From NCBI GenBank assembly GCA_030650265.1, contig JAUSEJ010000267.1, forward strand, positions 1-13,252: DNA of 13,252 nucleotides, given 5' to 3'. Below the pieces are notes generated by a model. That model saw only the letters and a list, made by a program, of their open reading frames with translations, made no database searches and had not been told where the DNA came from. This DNA comes from Dehalococcoidia bacterium (GTDB lineage Bacteria; Chloroflexota; Dehalococcoidia; JACPQF01). Within the stretch, counting starts at the first letter, position 1, and the number at the start of each line of letters is the position of its first letter. Shown here in pieces: positions 1 through 9,543 of the stretch. The position numbers and the translations under genes are program-made.

Positions 1-1089
1 ACCCGCAGCGAGAAAAAGAATCAGCATCCAGACGAGAAATGGCGTGAAATCGGTAGCGCTCTGCGGCGCCGTAGAGAACGTTACGCCGATCGAGGCAACG
101 CACAGAATAATACTGCAGACCAACGTGACCACGCCGCCGCCCACCTTATCGGCTATCCAACCGGCAGGCGGCCTACTGAGTGAACCGATGAGGGGTCCCA
201 GGAAGGCGTACGCCAGCGGCACAGGGGCATCGGGAAAGCTGCCAAAGATCTCCTTAATCAACAGGGGAAATGATGCCGCCAGGCCCGAGAAAGAGCCGAA
301 GGTCATGATGTACAAAAGCAGCATGATCCATGTATGTTTCCGCCTGAAGATCACAATCTGCCTGCTGATAGGTCGCCGGATCGGCAGATTAACCAGGCCG
401 ACCCAGCAGAGTATGGTCGAGATCAAAACGGGAATCACCCAGATGAAACCGGCATTCTGGAGCCACAACGATTTGGTTGCACTCCCGCTGACCACGGTCT
501 GAGCACCGCCACCAAAGGCGCCAAACACCGAACTCGTAATGACGATGGGGATCACGAACTGAACCACACTAACGCCAAAGTTGCCGATGCCGGCTTGAAT
601 GCCAAGGGCAGTGCCTTGCTGCGCTTTAGGAAAGTACAGGCTAGTGCTGGACATGAAGGAGGCGAAGTTTCCGCCGCCAAAGCCAGCGAGGGCAGCAAGA
701 ACCATAAGCACCCAATACGGCGTTGTAGGGTCCTGCACAGCCATACCGAGGCCGATGGCCGGAATCAGCATGGACGCCGTTGACAAGGTGATGACGGTTC
801 GAGTGCCGAAGCGCAGGATCAGGAAGCTGTGGATGAAGCGTAGCGTTGCCCCGGATAACCCGGGAATTGCCGCCAGCCAGAAGCGATCGTTTACCGACAG
901 GTTGAAACCGACGTTGTTGAGATTGACCACGACCGCGCTCCACATGTACCAGGTCGCAAATGATAGGAGGAGCGCAAAGGTTGTTATAGCGATTGTCCGA
1001 TTGGCAATTGGCCGGGCCTTCTCTTGCCAAAAGACGGGGTCTTCCGGCGCCCATCGGCCCAGGCCTTGGTTTGTTGTCTTGGCGATCAC
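1..1089 (-). CDS. narK2: Nitrate/nitrite antiporter, NarK type II, 3' end cut by window edge
   Basis: Inner-membrane major facilitator protein that exchanges nitrate for nitrite, supplying cytoplasmic NarG. The reading frame is open for 363 codons from a GTG at 1087-1089 to base 1; the family is usually about 430-470 residues, so roughly 70-100 residues are missing. GGAGG at 1100-1104 lies 10 nt upstream of the GTG. The first nitrate signature is clear at residues 136-154 (GFGGGNFASFMSSTSLYFP), and the frame stops just as the second signature would begin (LFLAAG). Two arginines that match the nitrate-binding pair of E. coli NarK are present: R84 in GATLRF and R306 in SLSRPPAGWIADK. Many hydrophobic segments fit a 12-helix MFS fold. 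It follows the NarK1-type gene by 22 bp and is the last operon gene visible. The family call is firm; transport direction is inferred from the family. Confidence 0.93.
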   Translation of the reverse strand, partial: MIAKTTNQGLGRWAPEDPVFWQEKARPIANRTIAITTFALLLSFATWYMWSAVVVNLNNVGFNLSVNDRFWLAAIPGLSGATLRFIHSFLILRFGTRTVITLSTASMLIPAIGLGMAVQDPTTPYWVLMVLAALAGFGGGNFASFMSSTSLYFPKAQQGTALGIQAGIGNFGVSVVQFVIPIVITSSVFGAFGGGAQTVVSGSATKSLWLQNAGFIWVIPVLISTILCWVGLVNLPIRRPISRQIVIFRRKHTWIMLLLYIMTFGSFSGLAASFPLLIKEIFGSFPDAPVPLAYAFLGPLIGSLSRPPAGWIADKVGGGVVTLVCSIILCVASIGVTFSTAPQSATDFTPFLVWMLILFLAAG

Positions 1090-1111
1090 TAAAACTTTAC
1101 CTCCAAATACA

Positions 1112-2365
1112 CTAGCTAGTAATTAGTTGCGGTTCGTCGTCTTCGATGACCCTGCCGCCCGCGCCTACCCAGGTCGTAGTCCACTGTCGCGTGACCAGTA
1201 GTAGCGCAATGAAGACACAGCCGGCAAGAATGGCGCCAGCCAGAAATCCTGGTGCAAAGCTTCCGGTTATCTCCCGCGAATACCCCATTATGGTTGGCAA
1301 CATGGCCCCCGCCAAACCGCCTACCTCACCCACCATGCTGCTGGCCACGACGGTGGACGCCTTGAATCGGAGAGGTACAAGCTGGAAAACCGCACCGTTG
1401 CCGGCGCCTAAGGCCGAGAAGAGAAGAATCATGATACCCACCATTACAAACGGCGAGCCGGGCATGGTTGCCGCAATACCGGTGACGGCGACGGCGATAA
1501 GTGAAATGTAGACGAGCATGCGAATACCACCCAGCCGATCGGCGATACCGCCGCCGGTGATTCGCAGAATACTGGCCATCACGATAATGATCGCCGCGTA
1601 TTGACCGACACTCTCCTTGGGAATAGAATATTGGGAATAGAATAGAGTAGGCAGAAAAGTTGTTAGGCCGATATAGCCACCGAAGGTCAGCATATACATC
1701 AGGTTGAAGATCCAGGCATCGCGATTGACAAGGATTCTGGCGTAATCGCTGAACTTCTCTTTTACCACCTGATCTGGGGGTTCCTTGGCGAAGATCTGCA
1801 AGAGTAGCATGGCGACAAGCATCGGGATGATGGCGAACTCATAGACCATTTGCCAACCATAAGCCTTGGCCAAAGGTGGTCCAAAAAGTGTCGCCAGAAC
1901 GGCCCCACTGTTGCCCGCCCCGGCTATTCCCATGGCAAGCCCCTTGTACTTGGGCGGAAACCATCCCGATCCAAGCGACAGAGCCACGCCGAAACTCGCT
2001 CCAGCCATCCCAAGGAAGAAGCCCATAACCATTAGTCCAGTCGTGGACGATACCAGAGTGAAGGACAACAGCAGTCCGATAACGACAATCCCCATGTTGA
2101 TCTGGGCGGTTTTCTTTCGACCCATGTACTGCGCCAGAAATCCCAGCGGAATCCTCAGCAGAGCGCCGGCAAACGTCGGGATAGACAGCATCAAGCCAGT
2201 TTCGGAAGCCGACAGATTGAAATGCTCGCTGATGAACGGCGCCACTGCCCCGTTTATTACCCAAACCGCAAAGCAGAAGTCAAAGTATAGGAAAGCCGTA
2301 AGCAAAGTGCCTTTGTGACCGGATTTCCAGAAGCCGGCAGAACTCCTCCCGAGTGGTATTTCCAA
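1112..2365 (-). CDS. narK1: Nitrate/nitrite transporter, NarK1 type (MFS)
   Basis: A complete 417-residue MFS protein with about 12 membrane segments, predicted to move nitrate (probably nitrate/proton symport by analogy with NarK1 of Paracoccus-type systems). Both nitrate signatures are visible: residues 119-138 (GMAGASFGVALSLGSGWFPP) and 320-331 (GAGNGAVFQLVP). Candidate nitrate-binding arginines are R71 (ALLRIPLG) and R268 (ILRITGGGIADRLGG). The start is TTG at 2363-2365: an in-frame TAA sits two codons upstream and no earlier start exists. A strong GGAGG lies 15 nt upstream inside the end of narI, while a weaker AGGG lies 6 nt upstream; a 9-bp tandem duplication separates them. It is clearly different in sequence from the next gene, so the pair represents two NarK subfamilies rather than a recent duplication. 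Confidence 0.93.
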   Translation of the reverse strand: MEIPLGRSSAGFWKSGHKGTLLTAFLYFDFCFAVWVINGAVAPFISEHFNLSASETGLMLSIPTFAGALLRIPLGFLAQYMGRKKTAQINMGIVVIGLLLSFTLVSSTTGLMVMGFFLGMAGASFGVALSLGSGWFPPKYKGLAMGIAGAGNSGAVLATLFGPPLAKAYGWQMVYEFAIIPMLVAMLLLQIFAKEPPDQVVKEKFSDYARILVNRDAWIFNLMYMLTFGGYIGLTTFLPTLFYSQYSIPKESVGQYAAIIIVMASILRITGGGIADRLGGIRMLVYISLIAVAVTGIAATMPGSPFVMVGIMILLFSALGAGNGAVFQLVPLRFKASTVVASSMVGEVGGLAGAMLPTIMGYSREITGSFAPGFLAGAILAGCVFIALLLVTRQWTTTWVGAGGRVIEDDEPQLITS

Positions 2366-2382
2366 TGATTACCCTGATTACC
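2366..2382 (-). repeat. 9-bp tandem repeat in the narK1 ribosome-binding spacer
   Basis: On the minus strand the leader reads GGTAATCA, G, GGTAATCA directly before the TTG start of narK1; on the plus strand the copies are TGATTACC at 2366-2373 and 2375-2382. The first copy overlaps the GGAGG Shine-Dalgarno. One unit fewer would put GGAGG 6 nt from the TTG, whereas with two units it is 15 nt away. The repeat is seen directly; any effect on translation is inferred. Confidence 0.7.
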
Positions 2383-2388
2383 TCCTTT

Positions 2389-3072
2389 CTAGTCTACAGG
2401 GCGTCTCATTGGCAGGCTCCATCTCACTAACTGATAAGGACGCCATAGGTAGCTGAGGGGAAGCGAGACGATATGTATTAGTCTACTGAAGGGAAAGATA
2501 GCAACCAGCACGAAGAAGCTTAGAACATGAAGCTTGACTAGAATAGGCATGGACGCAACATAGTCCCACCGCGGAGAAAGAGTTACGAGCGACCAGATAT
2601 AGGGAGTGGCCGTGTTCACGAACCAGAACGAGCCCCAGCGGTGGAAGATCGCCGTCCCAACTCCGGTTAGGACTTGGACGAGAAGAAGCGCGAGAACGAC
2701 AAAATCAATGGTGGTAGTTACGGCCCGAACCCGCGGACTAGTGATCCTTCTCAGCGCCAAGATGATAAGCCCAACCAGAGCCATCACACCAAGCGCCAGG
2801 CCCGTTCCCTCCAGAATGTACAGCCGAAGGGGAACACCGTTAAAGGCCTTGACGCTGGATGGCAACACAATGCCGACCACGTGACCAGCTAGAACGATGA
2901 GGATCCCAATATGCCAGGGCACAGAGCCCCAGAACAGTTGGCGTCCCTCGAGAAACTGCGAAGAAAGACTCGAGTAGCTGAATCGGTCCACCGAGAAACG
3001 CAACAGTGATACTGTCACGGCCAATACGATGGCCACGTAAGGGAAGACGCCGTACAAGAGAAGGTCGATCAT
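2389..3072 (-). CDS. narI: Respiratory nitrate reductase gamma subunit (haem b, membrane anchor)
   Basis: NarI oxidises quinol at the membrane and passes electrons through two b haems to NarH. The 227 residues match the family length (E. coli 225) and form about five membrane helices. Four histidines fit the known haem ligands: H54 and H64 in helix 2 (WHIGILIVLAGH) and H182 and H200 in the last helix (KLHVLSFF, SRLIH). The ATG at 3070-3072 follows the narJ stop by one base (TGA G ATG) and has AGGGGG about 8 nt upstream. Its stop codon region also carries the GGAGG for narK1. A b-type NarI alongside a cytochrome c gene means electrons could enter from either quinol or cytochrome c, but the quinol route is standard. 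Confidence 0.96.
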   Translation of the reverse strand: MIDLLLYGVFPYVAIVLAVTVSLLRFSVDRFSYSSLSSQFLEGRQLFWGSVPWHIGILIVLAGHVVGIVLPSSVKAFNGVPLRLYILEGTGLALGVMALVGLIILALRRITSPRVRAVTTTIDFVVLALLLVQVLTGVGTAIFHRWGSFWFVNTATPYIWSLVTLSPRWDYVASMPILVKLHVLSFFVLVAIFPFSRLIHIVSLPLSYLWRPYQLVRWSLPMRRPVD

Positions 3073-3073
3073 C

Positions 3074-3622
3074 TCAGAAGCCCCCTAATGCTACTAATTC
3101 CCGGCTCTCCTGCCGGAGGAAAGACCTTATGCTGCGCATTGCATGTTTGTAGCCGTTCTCGCTAGCTTTGAAATCCACTTCCATCGCCTCTAACATGGGA
3201 AGGATACATTCTCCGAACAAGGGATTGACGAACTCGGGATCTTCGGCAACGCCTAGAAACCTGAGAACCACGCCCAAGTGGTCGGCCAGTTCAGTGCCAG
3301 ATGAAAAACCGTGCTTTCTATACGCTTCCTCTAACCCTACCAGAAAAAGGCCTCGCTTATGGCTTTCACCGAAAAGGAAAAATCCGGCATATATGTTAGA
3401 TGTAGGCGCCATGTCAAACGTGCGGGTATAGGTCTCTTCCAACTCATCTAGGCCTATACTTTCGGCAAAAATCAGGAAGGCTTTCATCTCGCCTGTTGCC
3501 TCGGGATTCCTGCCCGCCAGCAACTCGATGCATTCCTTGGTCGACTCCAACAAAGATTCGCTGGGATATTCCAGAACGTCGGCCAAAAGCTGGAACAGCC
3601 GCTTCGTCACGTTGTCTGCCAT
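3074..3622 (-). CDS. narJ: Nitrate reductase molybdenum cofactor assembly chaperone
   Basis: NarJ is a cytoplasmic TorD/DmsD-like chaperone that binds apo-NarG and permits molybdenum cofactor insertion before the complex joins NarI; it is not part of the final enzyme. The protein is all-helical, 182 residues, with the family region YTRTFDMAPTSNIYAGFFLF followed by GESHKRG and a conserved ELADHLGVVLRFL stretch. Two starts are possible: GTG at 3623-3625 or ATG at 3620-3622. I chose ATG because GAGG lies 6 nt upstream of it but only 3 nt from the GTG. With ATG the narH stop and narJ start share one base (TGATG), a classical coupling junction; with GTG the overlap would be 4 bp. Position between narH and narI is canonical. 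Confidence 0.95.
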   Translation of the reverse strand: MADNVTKRLFQLLADVLEYPSESLLESTKECIELLAGRNPEATGEMKAFLIFAESIGLDELEETYTRTFDMAPTSNIYAGFFLFGESHKRGLFLVGLEEAYRKHGFSSGTELADHLGVVLRFLGVAEDPEFVNPLFGECILPMLEAMEVDFKASENGYKHAMRSIRSFLRQESRELVALGGF

Positions 3623-5112
3623 CACGGACCTCGCTTCACTGGTACGCCAAAGCTAATGCCTGTCTCGCCCTTGAACGCCTGAACCTCCTGCGTCTGCTCG
3701 ACGAACTGCTCACGGTGGCTCGGCGGAATGACGAACCTGTCCTTGAATCGGGGGAGAGAGGTCAATCGATAGATTTGCTCAGCCTTTTCCGCACTGATCC
3801 CCGCTTCCTGCATGATCGCCGCGACTCGCCGCTCGTCGAGGTCGCCTACCGTTTGCGAACGCTTATAGGCTCTAACTGCCATTAGTTTCCTCAGAACCCC
3901 TTTTACCATCTCTTCATCGCCCGCCGCGAAGAGACGAGCCATGTATTTTATCGGAATCCGCGCCTTCTCGACAGTCCCGAACAACTCACCATCGGAGAGG
4001 TCATAGCTGCCGCTCTCTGTCGAGGCCGCCACCGGTAGCAGCGGTGGCACGTAGAAGAGCATGGGCAGCGTCCTGAACTCGGCATGTAGCGGCAAGGCTA
4101 TCTCCCACTCTTTGACGAACTTATAAACGGGCGAATTCTGCGCCGAGGCGATTAGATCGTCGGCGATGCCCTTTCTCTTGGCCGCTTCCACAACCTCGGG
4201 ATCGTTGGGATCGAGGATGAGGCTTCGCTGGGCCACCACCAGTTTTTCTTCCGGCATTTTCGCCATTTCCTCAATGCGGTCCCCATCGTACAGAAGCAGC
4301 CCCGTATAGCGGATTCTGCCCACGCAGGAATGAAAGCAGGCTTGTGCCTGTCCTGTTTCCACCCGAGGGTAGCAGAGAATACATTTCTCGGCCTTACCGG
4401 TTCCCCAGTTGTAGTAGACCTTCTTATACGGGCAGCCGGAGACGCAAAACCGCCAACCCCGACATTTCTCCTGATTGACTAGAACAATTCCGTCTTCGCC
4501 CCGCTTGTAAATGGCGCCCGACGGACAGACCCCAACGCACGCCGGGTTCAGGCAGTGATTGCAGATGCGGGGAAGGTAGAAGAAAACCAGCCGCTCGAGC
4601 TGAAACAGAGACTCTCGTTCCGCCACCGACAACTCGGCCAGATTAACGTCGTTCCTTGCGTACACCGGGGTGCCGCTGAGGTCGTCATCCCAGTTGGGGC
4701 CGGCCTCGATGTTGATCGGCTCCTTGGTGATCATCGAAATAGGCCTTGCGGTCGGCTGGTCGTCGCCGGCAGGCGAATCAAACAAGTCTTGGTATTTGTA
4801 CGTCCATGGCTCGTAGTAGTCGTCGAGCGCGGGAAGGTAAGGATTGAAAAAGATGTTGGCGAGTCTTCCCAGCCGTCCGGCTATTCGCGGCCTGAGAGAT
4901 TTCCCCTTCAACTCCCAGCCGCCCCGGTACTTCTGCTGATCCTCCCACTGGGTTGGATAGCCGGTTCCGGGTTTAGTCTCGACATTGTTCCACCACATGT
5001 ATTCGGCGCCAGCCCGGTCTGTCCAGATGTTCTTGCAGGCAATGCTGCAGGTGTGGCAGCCGATACATTTATCCAGATGAAAAACCATCGATAGTTGTAG
5101 TCTAACGTCCAT
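3622..5112 (-). CDS. narH: Respiratory nitrate reductase beta subunit (iron-sulfur electron transfer)
   Basis: NarH relays electrons from NarI haems to the NarG molybdenum site through four Fe-S clusters, on the cytoplasmic face. The 496 residues are near the family length (E. coli 512). Cysteine groups are complete: C16-C19-C22-C26 (CIGCHTCSIAC), C184-C187-C192-C196 (CNHCLNPACVGVC), C217-W220-C223-C227 (CRGWRFCVSGC), and C244-C247-C259-C263. The tryptophan at 220 replaces a cysteine, exactly as in E. coli NarH, marking the [3Fe-4S] cluster. ATG at 5110-5112 has GGGAG 6 nt upstream. The gene follows narG by 13 bp and its stop overlaps the narJ start. All ligands are intact, so the subunit should be functional. 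Confidence 0.97.
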   Translation of the reverse strand: MDVRLQLSMVFHLDKCIGCHTCSIACKNIWTDRAGAEYMWWNNVETKPGTGYPTQWEDQQKYRGGWELKGKSLRPRIAGRLGRLANIFFNPYLPALDDYYEPWTYKYQDLFDSPAGDDQPTARPISMITKEPINIEAGPNWDDDLSGTPVYARNDVNLAELSVAERESLFQLERLVFFYLPRICNHCLNPACVGVCPSGAIYKRGEDGIVLVNQEKCRGWRFCVSGCPYKKVYYNWGTGKAEKCILCYPRVETGQAQACFHSCVGRIRYTGLLLYDGDRIEEMAKMPEEKLVVAQRSLILDPNDPEVVEAAKRKGIADDLIASAQNSPVYKFVKEWEIALPLHAEFRTLPMLFYVPPLLPVAASTESGSYDLSDGELFGTVEKARIPIKYMARLFAAGDEEMVKGVLRKLMAVRAYKRSQTVGDLDERRVAAIMQEAGISAEKAEQIYRLTSLPRFKDRFVIPPSHREQFVEQTQEVQAFKGETGISFGVPVKRGP

Positions 5113-5125
5113 GTTTTTCTCCCAT

Positions 5126-8100
5126 TTACCAGACTGGCTCCCCTTCGAGCTTTCGCACGAGGATGTGGGTATCTCGATTCACGCCGGTGGGTCCCCAATA
5201 GTTGAAATGAAAAGTAAACTGCCCATAGCCGCCAGCCATGAGAACGGGGTTCAGGCGGGTTCGCGTGAGGCTGTTGTGGCCGCCAGCCCGCCGGTTACCT
5301 CGCAGAGGCGACTTGGGAATGGAGATCGTCCGCTCCGGTGAGTGATACCAGATACATACCCCTCGCGGGATCCTGGCGCTCACCACAGAGCGGGTTACCA
5401 CTACGCCATGGTCATTGTAAACCTCCACCCAGTCGTTGTCTACCACGCCGATCTCTTCCGCGTCCTGTTCGTTGATCCAGAAGGGCTCCATGCCGCGGGA
5501 CAGAGTCAACATCCGAAGGTTGTCGTAGAAAGTAGAATGGATGTGCCATTTGCCGTGAGGAGTCAGGTAGTTGAGCATGATGCTCTTGCCCTCGGGCTTC
5601 GTTCGGTTGAAGTCGCCGTATACTTTTGGATCAGGACTCGGTTTATAGACGGGCAGATTTTCTCCCATGGCGATGTATACCTCGTGGTCATGGTACAGTT
5701 GCTGCCGTCCAGTCAGCGTCCGCCATGGCACAAGGCGATCGACCTGCATACAAAACGGCGAATAAGAACGCCCCTTGTTGATGATGCCGGACCAGCAGGG
5801 ACTGGTGAGAAGGCGTCTCGGCTGCGCCTGTAGATCCATGAAGGAACTCTTGACCCCCCTGACATCCTCGACCAAATCCGCCAGGGGAAGGCCGACCCTC
5901 TTCTCATGCTCCTTGAAGGCCTTATAGGCCACTTCCCCGTTGGTCTCTGGCGCAAGATGGAGGATCACGTTGGCCGCGTCGACCGCGTCCTCTAGAGATG
6001 GATACGTCGCCCCGCCCCATTGGTGCGTCGGATTATCTCTCAGAAGCTCGTCGTAGAACTCTTCGATACCCCACCTGACGCCGTGAGCCCCTATGCCGTC
6101 TCGCCTGGCGACCGGTCCAAGGGAAATTAACCGGTCGTACAGGTTGACGTAGTCCCGTTCAATCACCCGCAAATGCGGCATGGTCTTGCCGGGGATCGGG
6201 TCACACTCGCCTTTGGTCCAGTCCAGCACTCGCGGCTGCGCGATCTCGTCGACTGAATCATGGCCCAATGGGGCGGCGACGACGTCCTTCACCGGCTGGG
6301 GCAGGTGCACTCTGGCGATCTCGCTGACCTGCTTGGCGATGGTCTTGAAGATATCCCAGTCGCTCTTTGACTCCCAGCAGGGAGGAACGACCTCGGAAAG
6401 AGGATGGATGAAGGTGTGGAGATCGGTGGAGTTCAGGTCATTTTTCTCATACCAGGTAGCTGTAGGAAGAACGATATCCGAGTAGAGGGCCGAAGTATCC
6501 ATGCGGAAGTTGATATCCACGACTAGGTCCAACTTCCCAACCGGCGCCTCGGGTCGCCACTCAACCTCCTTGACCGTTCCTTCCGCTACTTCCACGCTGT
6601 TGAGGTTGGTATGGGTCCCTAGGTAGTGCTTCAGGAAATACTCGTGGCCCTTGGAACTGGACATCAGGGCGTTCCCCCGCCAGATAAACCATACTCGAGG
6701 CCAGTTCTCCGGAGCATCAATATCATCTATGGAGAAGCGTAGCTTCCTCTCTTTTAGCTGCTCGACTACCCAGTTGACGATTTCGGCGTCCGTCTGTGCG
6801 CCGGCTCTCTTGGCCTCCTCGGCCAGAGTGAGGGAATTGGCGTTGAACTGCGGAAACCATGGCAGCCAACCCATGTGCACAGCTCGGGCCTGCATGTCCA
6901 CCGCGTGGCCAGTCCCCAGCTCGCTCTTCTGAGGTGTGGGGTTGTACTCTGTGAAGTTGCCCTCGTACCTCCATTGGTCCGTATGCATGTAGTGGAACGA
7001 GGGGGCGTTTTGGAGTCTTGGGGGGCCGCCCCAGTCATTGGCCATGGCGATGGTAGACCAGGGGGCCACAGGCGCTAGCTTCTCTTGGCCCACGTAATGA
7101 GCCAGCCCACCGCCGTTGCGACCGATGCACCCTGTAAAGATCAGAGCGTTGATAGCAGACCGGTAGATCAGGTTGTTATGATACCAGTGGTTGATGCCTG
7201 CTCCGATGATGACCGTGCACTTGCCCTGAGTCTTCTCGGCTGTAGTGGCAAACTCGCGAGCGAACTTGACCACCGTCTGGCGGTCGATTCCCGTGAATTT
7301 CTCCTGCCAAGCGGGCGTATAGGTCTTTTCGTCGTCATAGGAGGCGGCGTAATCGCCCGGTAGGTCTCGCGGTACACCAAAGCGGGCCAGCATCAAGTCG
7401 AAGACCGTGGCTACGGGCACCTTGCCACCCTCAGTCTCCAGATACTTCACCGGTACTCCGCGACGGGAAACCGTTTGGTCCTCGAAGTTCCGGAACTCTA
7501 CCTGAACCACTTCGTCGCTATCGGCGATGAAGGAGAGAACGGGGTCGAGCTCGGCGTCGTCGACGCCATCCTTCATCTCCAAATTCCACTTTCCAGTGTC
7601 TTGCGCAGCCCAACGATGCCCCATGGCCCCCTTGGGCATTCTTGGTTGCGAGGAATGGCGATCGTAGACAAGGAACTTCCAGTCGCCGTGCTCTACATCG
7701 CGATAGCGTGACACGGCGTTTGCTCGCACGAATCGTCCGGCCTCGTAGGAATCACCGCCTCGACTGAGTTCGACCAAAATTGGCAAGTCCGTATACTTCT
7801 TGATGTACTCGACGAAGTAAGGCACCTGCCTATCAATGTAGAACTCCTTGAGGATGACATGGGTTACCGCCGACCAGAAAGCGCCGTCTTGGCCAGCGTG
7901 GACGGGGATCCACCAGTCCGAGTACTTCGCCACCTGGCTGAAGTCTGGCGCCAAGACCACAAGCTTGGCTCCCTCGTGCTTGGCCTCCGCGACGAAATGG
8001 ACGTCGGGGGTTCGTGTCATATTCAGATTGGACCCCATCGCCACGATGTACTTGGCATGGTACCAGTCAAGACTTTCCTGAACATCCGTCTGCTCCCCCC

Positions 8101-8743
8101 ACATCTCCGGCGAGGCAGGAGGGAGGTCGCTATACCAGTCATAGAAGCTGAGGTTGACTCCCCCAAAGAGCTGGAGGAGCCGTGACCCGCCGGCGTAGCT
8201 CAGTTGGGACATGGCCGGAATGGGCGAGAATCCCATGACGCGGTCGGGCCCATGTTTTTTGGCTGTATAGACCATGCTCGCCCCGATGATCTCGAGTACC
8301 GTATCCCAGGAGGCTCGACGGAAACCACCCTTGCCCCGCGCTCGCTGATATTGGGCGCGGGCTTGCGGGTCTTCCACTATCGCCGTCCAAGCGGCGACAG
8401 GATCGGCATGCTGGTCCTTAGCAGCCCGCCACAAGTCGGCCAGGGCGCCCCGAAGGTAAGGATACTTCACCCGAATGGGGCTGTAGACATACCACGAGGC
8501 CGAGATGCCCCGCTGACATCCCCGTGGCTCATAGGGAGGCATCGACTTATCTAAGTCAGGGTAGTCCAGCGCCTGAGCCTCCCAGGTGATGATCCCGTTC
8601 TTGGTGAAAACCTGCCAGGAACAGCCACCAGTGCAGTTGACGCCATGTGTGCTGCGAACTACCTTGTCGTGCTGCCAGCGGTTGCGGTAGAACTCCTCCC
8701 ACCGACGTTGGGGCGGACTGATGATATCTTGAATCCAGCTCAC
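5126..8743 (-). CDS. narG: Respiratory nitrate reductase alpha subunit (Mo-bisMGD catalytic)
   Basis: NarG reduces nitrate to nitrite at a molybdenum bis-MGD centre. It has 1205 residues (E. coli 1247). The N-terminal FS0 [4Fe-4S] ligands are H33, C37, C41 and C76 (HGVNCTGGC and EPRGC), with the same spacing as E. coli H49/C53/C57/C92. The molybdenum-region motif [21 protein letters not shown] lies around residues 201-221, and the aspartate of YSD (D206) is the probable Mo ligand. No twin-arginine signal is seen: the protein begins [19 protein letters not shown] and aligns with the cytoplasmic bacterial type, so the active site should face the cytoplasm. Start is GTG at 8741-8743, overlapping the cytochrome stop by 4 bp (GTGA), with a G-rich Shine-Dalgarno (AAGGGGGG) 6 nt upstream. 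Confidence 0.97.
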   Translation of the reverse strand: MSWIQDIISPPQRRWEEFYRNRWQHDKVVRSTHGVNCTGGCSWQVFTKNGIITWEAQALDYPDLDKSMPPYEPRGCQRGISASWYVYSPIRVKYPYLRGALADLWRAAKDQHADPVAAWTAIVEDPQARAQYQRARGKGGFRRASWDTVLEIIGASMVYTAKKHGPDRVMGFSPIPAMSQLSYAGGSRLLQLFGGVNLSFYDWYSDLPPASPEMWGEQTDVQESLDWYHAKYIVAMGSNLNMTRTPDVHFVAEAKHEGAKLVVLAPDFSQVAKYSDWWIPVHAGQDGAFWSAVTHVILKEFYIDRQVPYFVEYIKKYTDLPILVELSRGGDSYEAGRFVRANAVSRYRDVEHGDWKFLVYDRHSSQPRMPKGAMGHRWAAQDTGKWNLEMKDGVDDAELDPVLSFIADSDEVVQVEFRNFEDQTVSRRGVPVKYLETEGGKVPVATVFDLMLARFGVPRDLPGDYAASYDDEKTYTPAWQEKFTGIDRQTVVKFAREFATTAEKTQGKCTVIIGAGINHWYHNNLIYRSAINALIFTGCIGRNGGGLAHYVGQEKLAPVAPWSTIAMANDWGGPPRLQNAPSFHYMHTDQWRYEGNFTEYNPTPQKSELGTGHAVDMQARAVHMGWLPWFPQFNANSLTLAEEAKRAGAQTDAEIVNWVVEQLKERKLRFSIDDIDAPENWPRVWFIWRGNALMSSSKGHEYFLKHYLGTHTNLNSVEVAEGTVKEVEWRPEAPVGKLDLVVDINFRMDTSALYSDIVLPTATWYEKNDLNSTDLHTFIHPLSEVVPPCWESKSDWDIFKTIAKQVSEIARVHLPQPVKDVVAAPLGHDSVDEIAQPRVLDWTKGECDPIPGKTMPHLRVIERDYVNLYDRLISLGPVARRDGIGAHGVRWGIEEFYDELLRDNPTHQWGGATYPSLEDAVDAANVILHLAPETNGEVAYKAFKEHEKRVGLPLADLVEDVRGVKSSFMDLQAQPRRLLTSPCWSGIINKGRSYSPFCMQVDRLVPWRTLTGRQQLYHDHEVYIAMGENLPVYKPSPDPKVYGDFNRTKPEGKSIMLNYLTPHGKWHIHSTFYDNLRMLTLSRGMEPFWINEQDAEEIGVVDNDWVEVYNDHGVVVTRSVVSARIPRGVCIWYHSPERTISIPKSPLRGNRRAGGHNSLTRTRLNPVLMAGGYGQFTFHFNYWGPTGVNRDTHILVRKLEGEPVW

Positions 8744-9543
8744 TTCGAGCCCCCCTTGACTAAAGATTGGCGAACGCCCTGAAGTCGCCCCCTCCAGACG
8801 ATCTGGAAGAGGGCCATGACGATAATCAAGCCGACCGCGGCCATGACGAGATAGAGGATGAGATTTCCAGCCTGGGCTTGCTGTCCCGCGCTGCTGGCCC
8901 TCTGCAGGAAAGCAGTTAGGTAACCGATTTCTGCCTCCGTCAAGGGATGCCCGGCGTAGGCCTCTCGCATTATCGGGAAGGGGGTCGTCCGCAATATCGA
9001 ACTGAGAGCATCAGGCCCGAGCGTGGAAGAAGCCGTGGACAGATCTTTGGCGAGATTGCCACCCCAGGACGCCCCGGAGCCCTTGACGTTATGGCAAGAG
9101 GCGCAGGCAACGCCGCCATTGCTGAGCCCCACCCCGCCGGTGAATAATTGCCTTCCCCGCTCCACATCCTCTGCCGTGCCCGCTCTGACCACTGCCGACT
9201 GCCCGGTAGAACCAGTTGACGCCGAGTCGATGTAAGCGACGATTTTCTCGGCATCCTGCTGAGAGATGCCAAGGTTGGGCATCTGTCCTGTCGGCGCAGT
9301 AATAAATCGGGCCGCTGACGCCTTATCTCTTCGCTCTGACAAGCCCTTAAGATCAGGGCCAACCAGTTTGCCTCCGCCGATACTGTGGCAGCCCTTACAC
9401 TTCTGCTCGAAAATGGCCTTCCCCTCATCCACCGTCTCTGCCCGCGCGGAGGAAAGAGACAGAAATGAAAAAGCGCCGAGAATGAGAATCAAGAGAGCCA
9501 ATACAGCGTAGATTCTCCCGGCGCCTGACAAAGTACCTCTCAT
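8740..9543 (-). CDS. narC: Membrane-anchored diheme cytochrome c, NarC type, first gene of nar operon
   Basis: A 267-residue exported cytochrome with two c haems: CKGCH (C49, C52, H53) with likely distal M88 (GQMPNLG), and CASCH (C147, C150, H151) with likely distal M192 ([15 protein letters not shown]). A signal peptide occupies residues 1-35 (hydrophobic core about 11-31, cleavage after ARA), and a C-terminal membrane helix spans about 227-249 followed by a basic tail, so the haem domains face outside. The ATG at 9541-9543 is preferred over an upstream ATG at 9621 because AGGGGAGG (9552-9559) lies 8 nt before it and the signal peptide then starts correctly. In Thermus a diheme cytochrome NarC heads the nar operon and is needed for active NarGHI; the same position here supports that assignment. 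A generic cytochrome c partner of another oxidoreductase is the alternative. Confidence 0.88.
   Translation of the reverse strand: MRGTLSGAGRIYAVLALLILILGAFSFLSLSSARAETVDEGKAIFEQKCKGCHSIGGGKLVGPDLKGLSERRDKASAARFITAPTGQMPNLGISQQDAEKIVAYIDSASTGSTGQSAVVRAGTAEDVERGRQLFTGGVGLSNGGVACASCHNVKGSGASWGGNLAKDLSTASSTLGPDALSSILRTTPFPIMREAYAGHPLTEAEIGYLTAFLQRASSAGQQAQAGNLILYLVMAAVGLIIVMALFQIVWRGRLQGVRQSLVKGGSK

Noticed and set aside
44..1126. Three plus-strand frames (44-502, 334-783, 599-1126) and one minus-strand frame (641-1054) in the left end
   Set aside because: The minus-strand frame from 1089 to the edge encodes an unmistakable NarK with nitrate signature and binding arginines; the others are shadows of it.
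1146..2318. Plus-strand frames of 121 and 150 codons opposite narK1
   Set aside because: Antisense to a complete MFS transporter; proline- and alanine-rich products with no recognisable fold.
4555..5094. 179-codon plus-strand open frame opposite narH
   Set aside because: It is the antisense shadow of a gene with all iron-sulfur ligands intact; its composition is arginine- and valine-rich with no domain.
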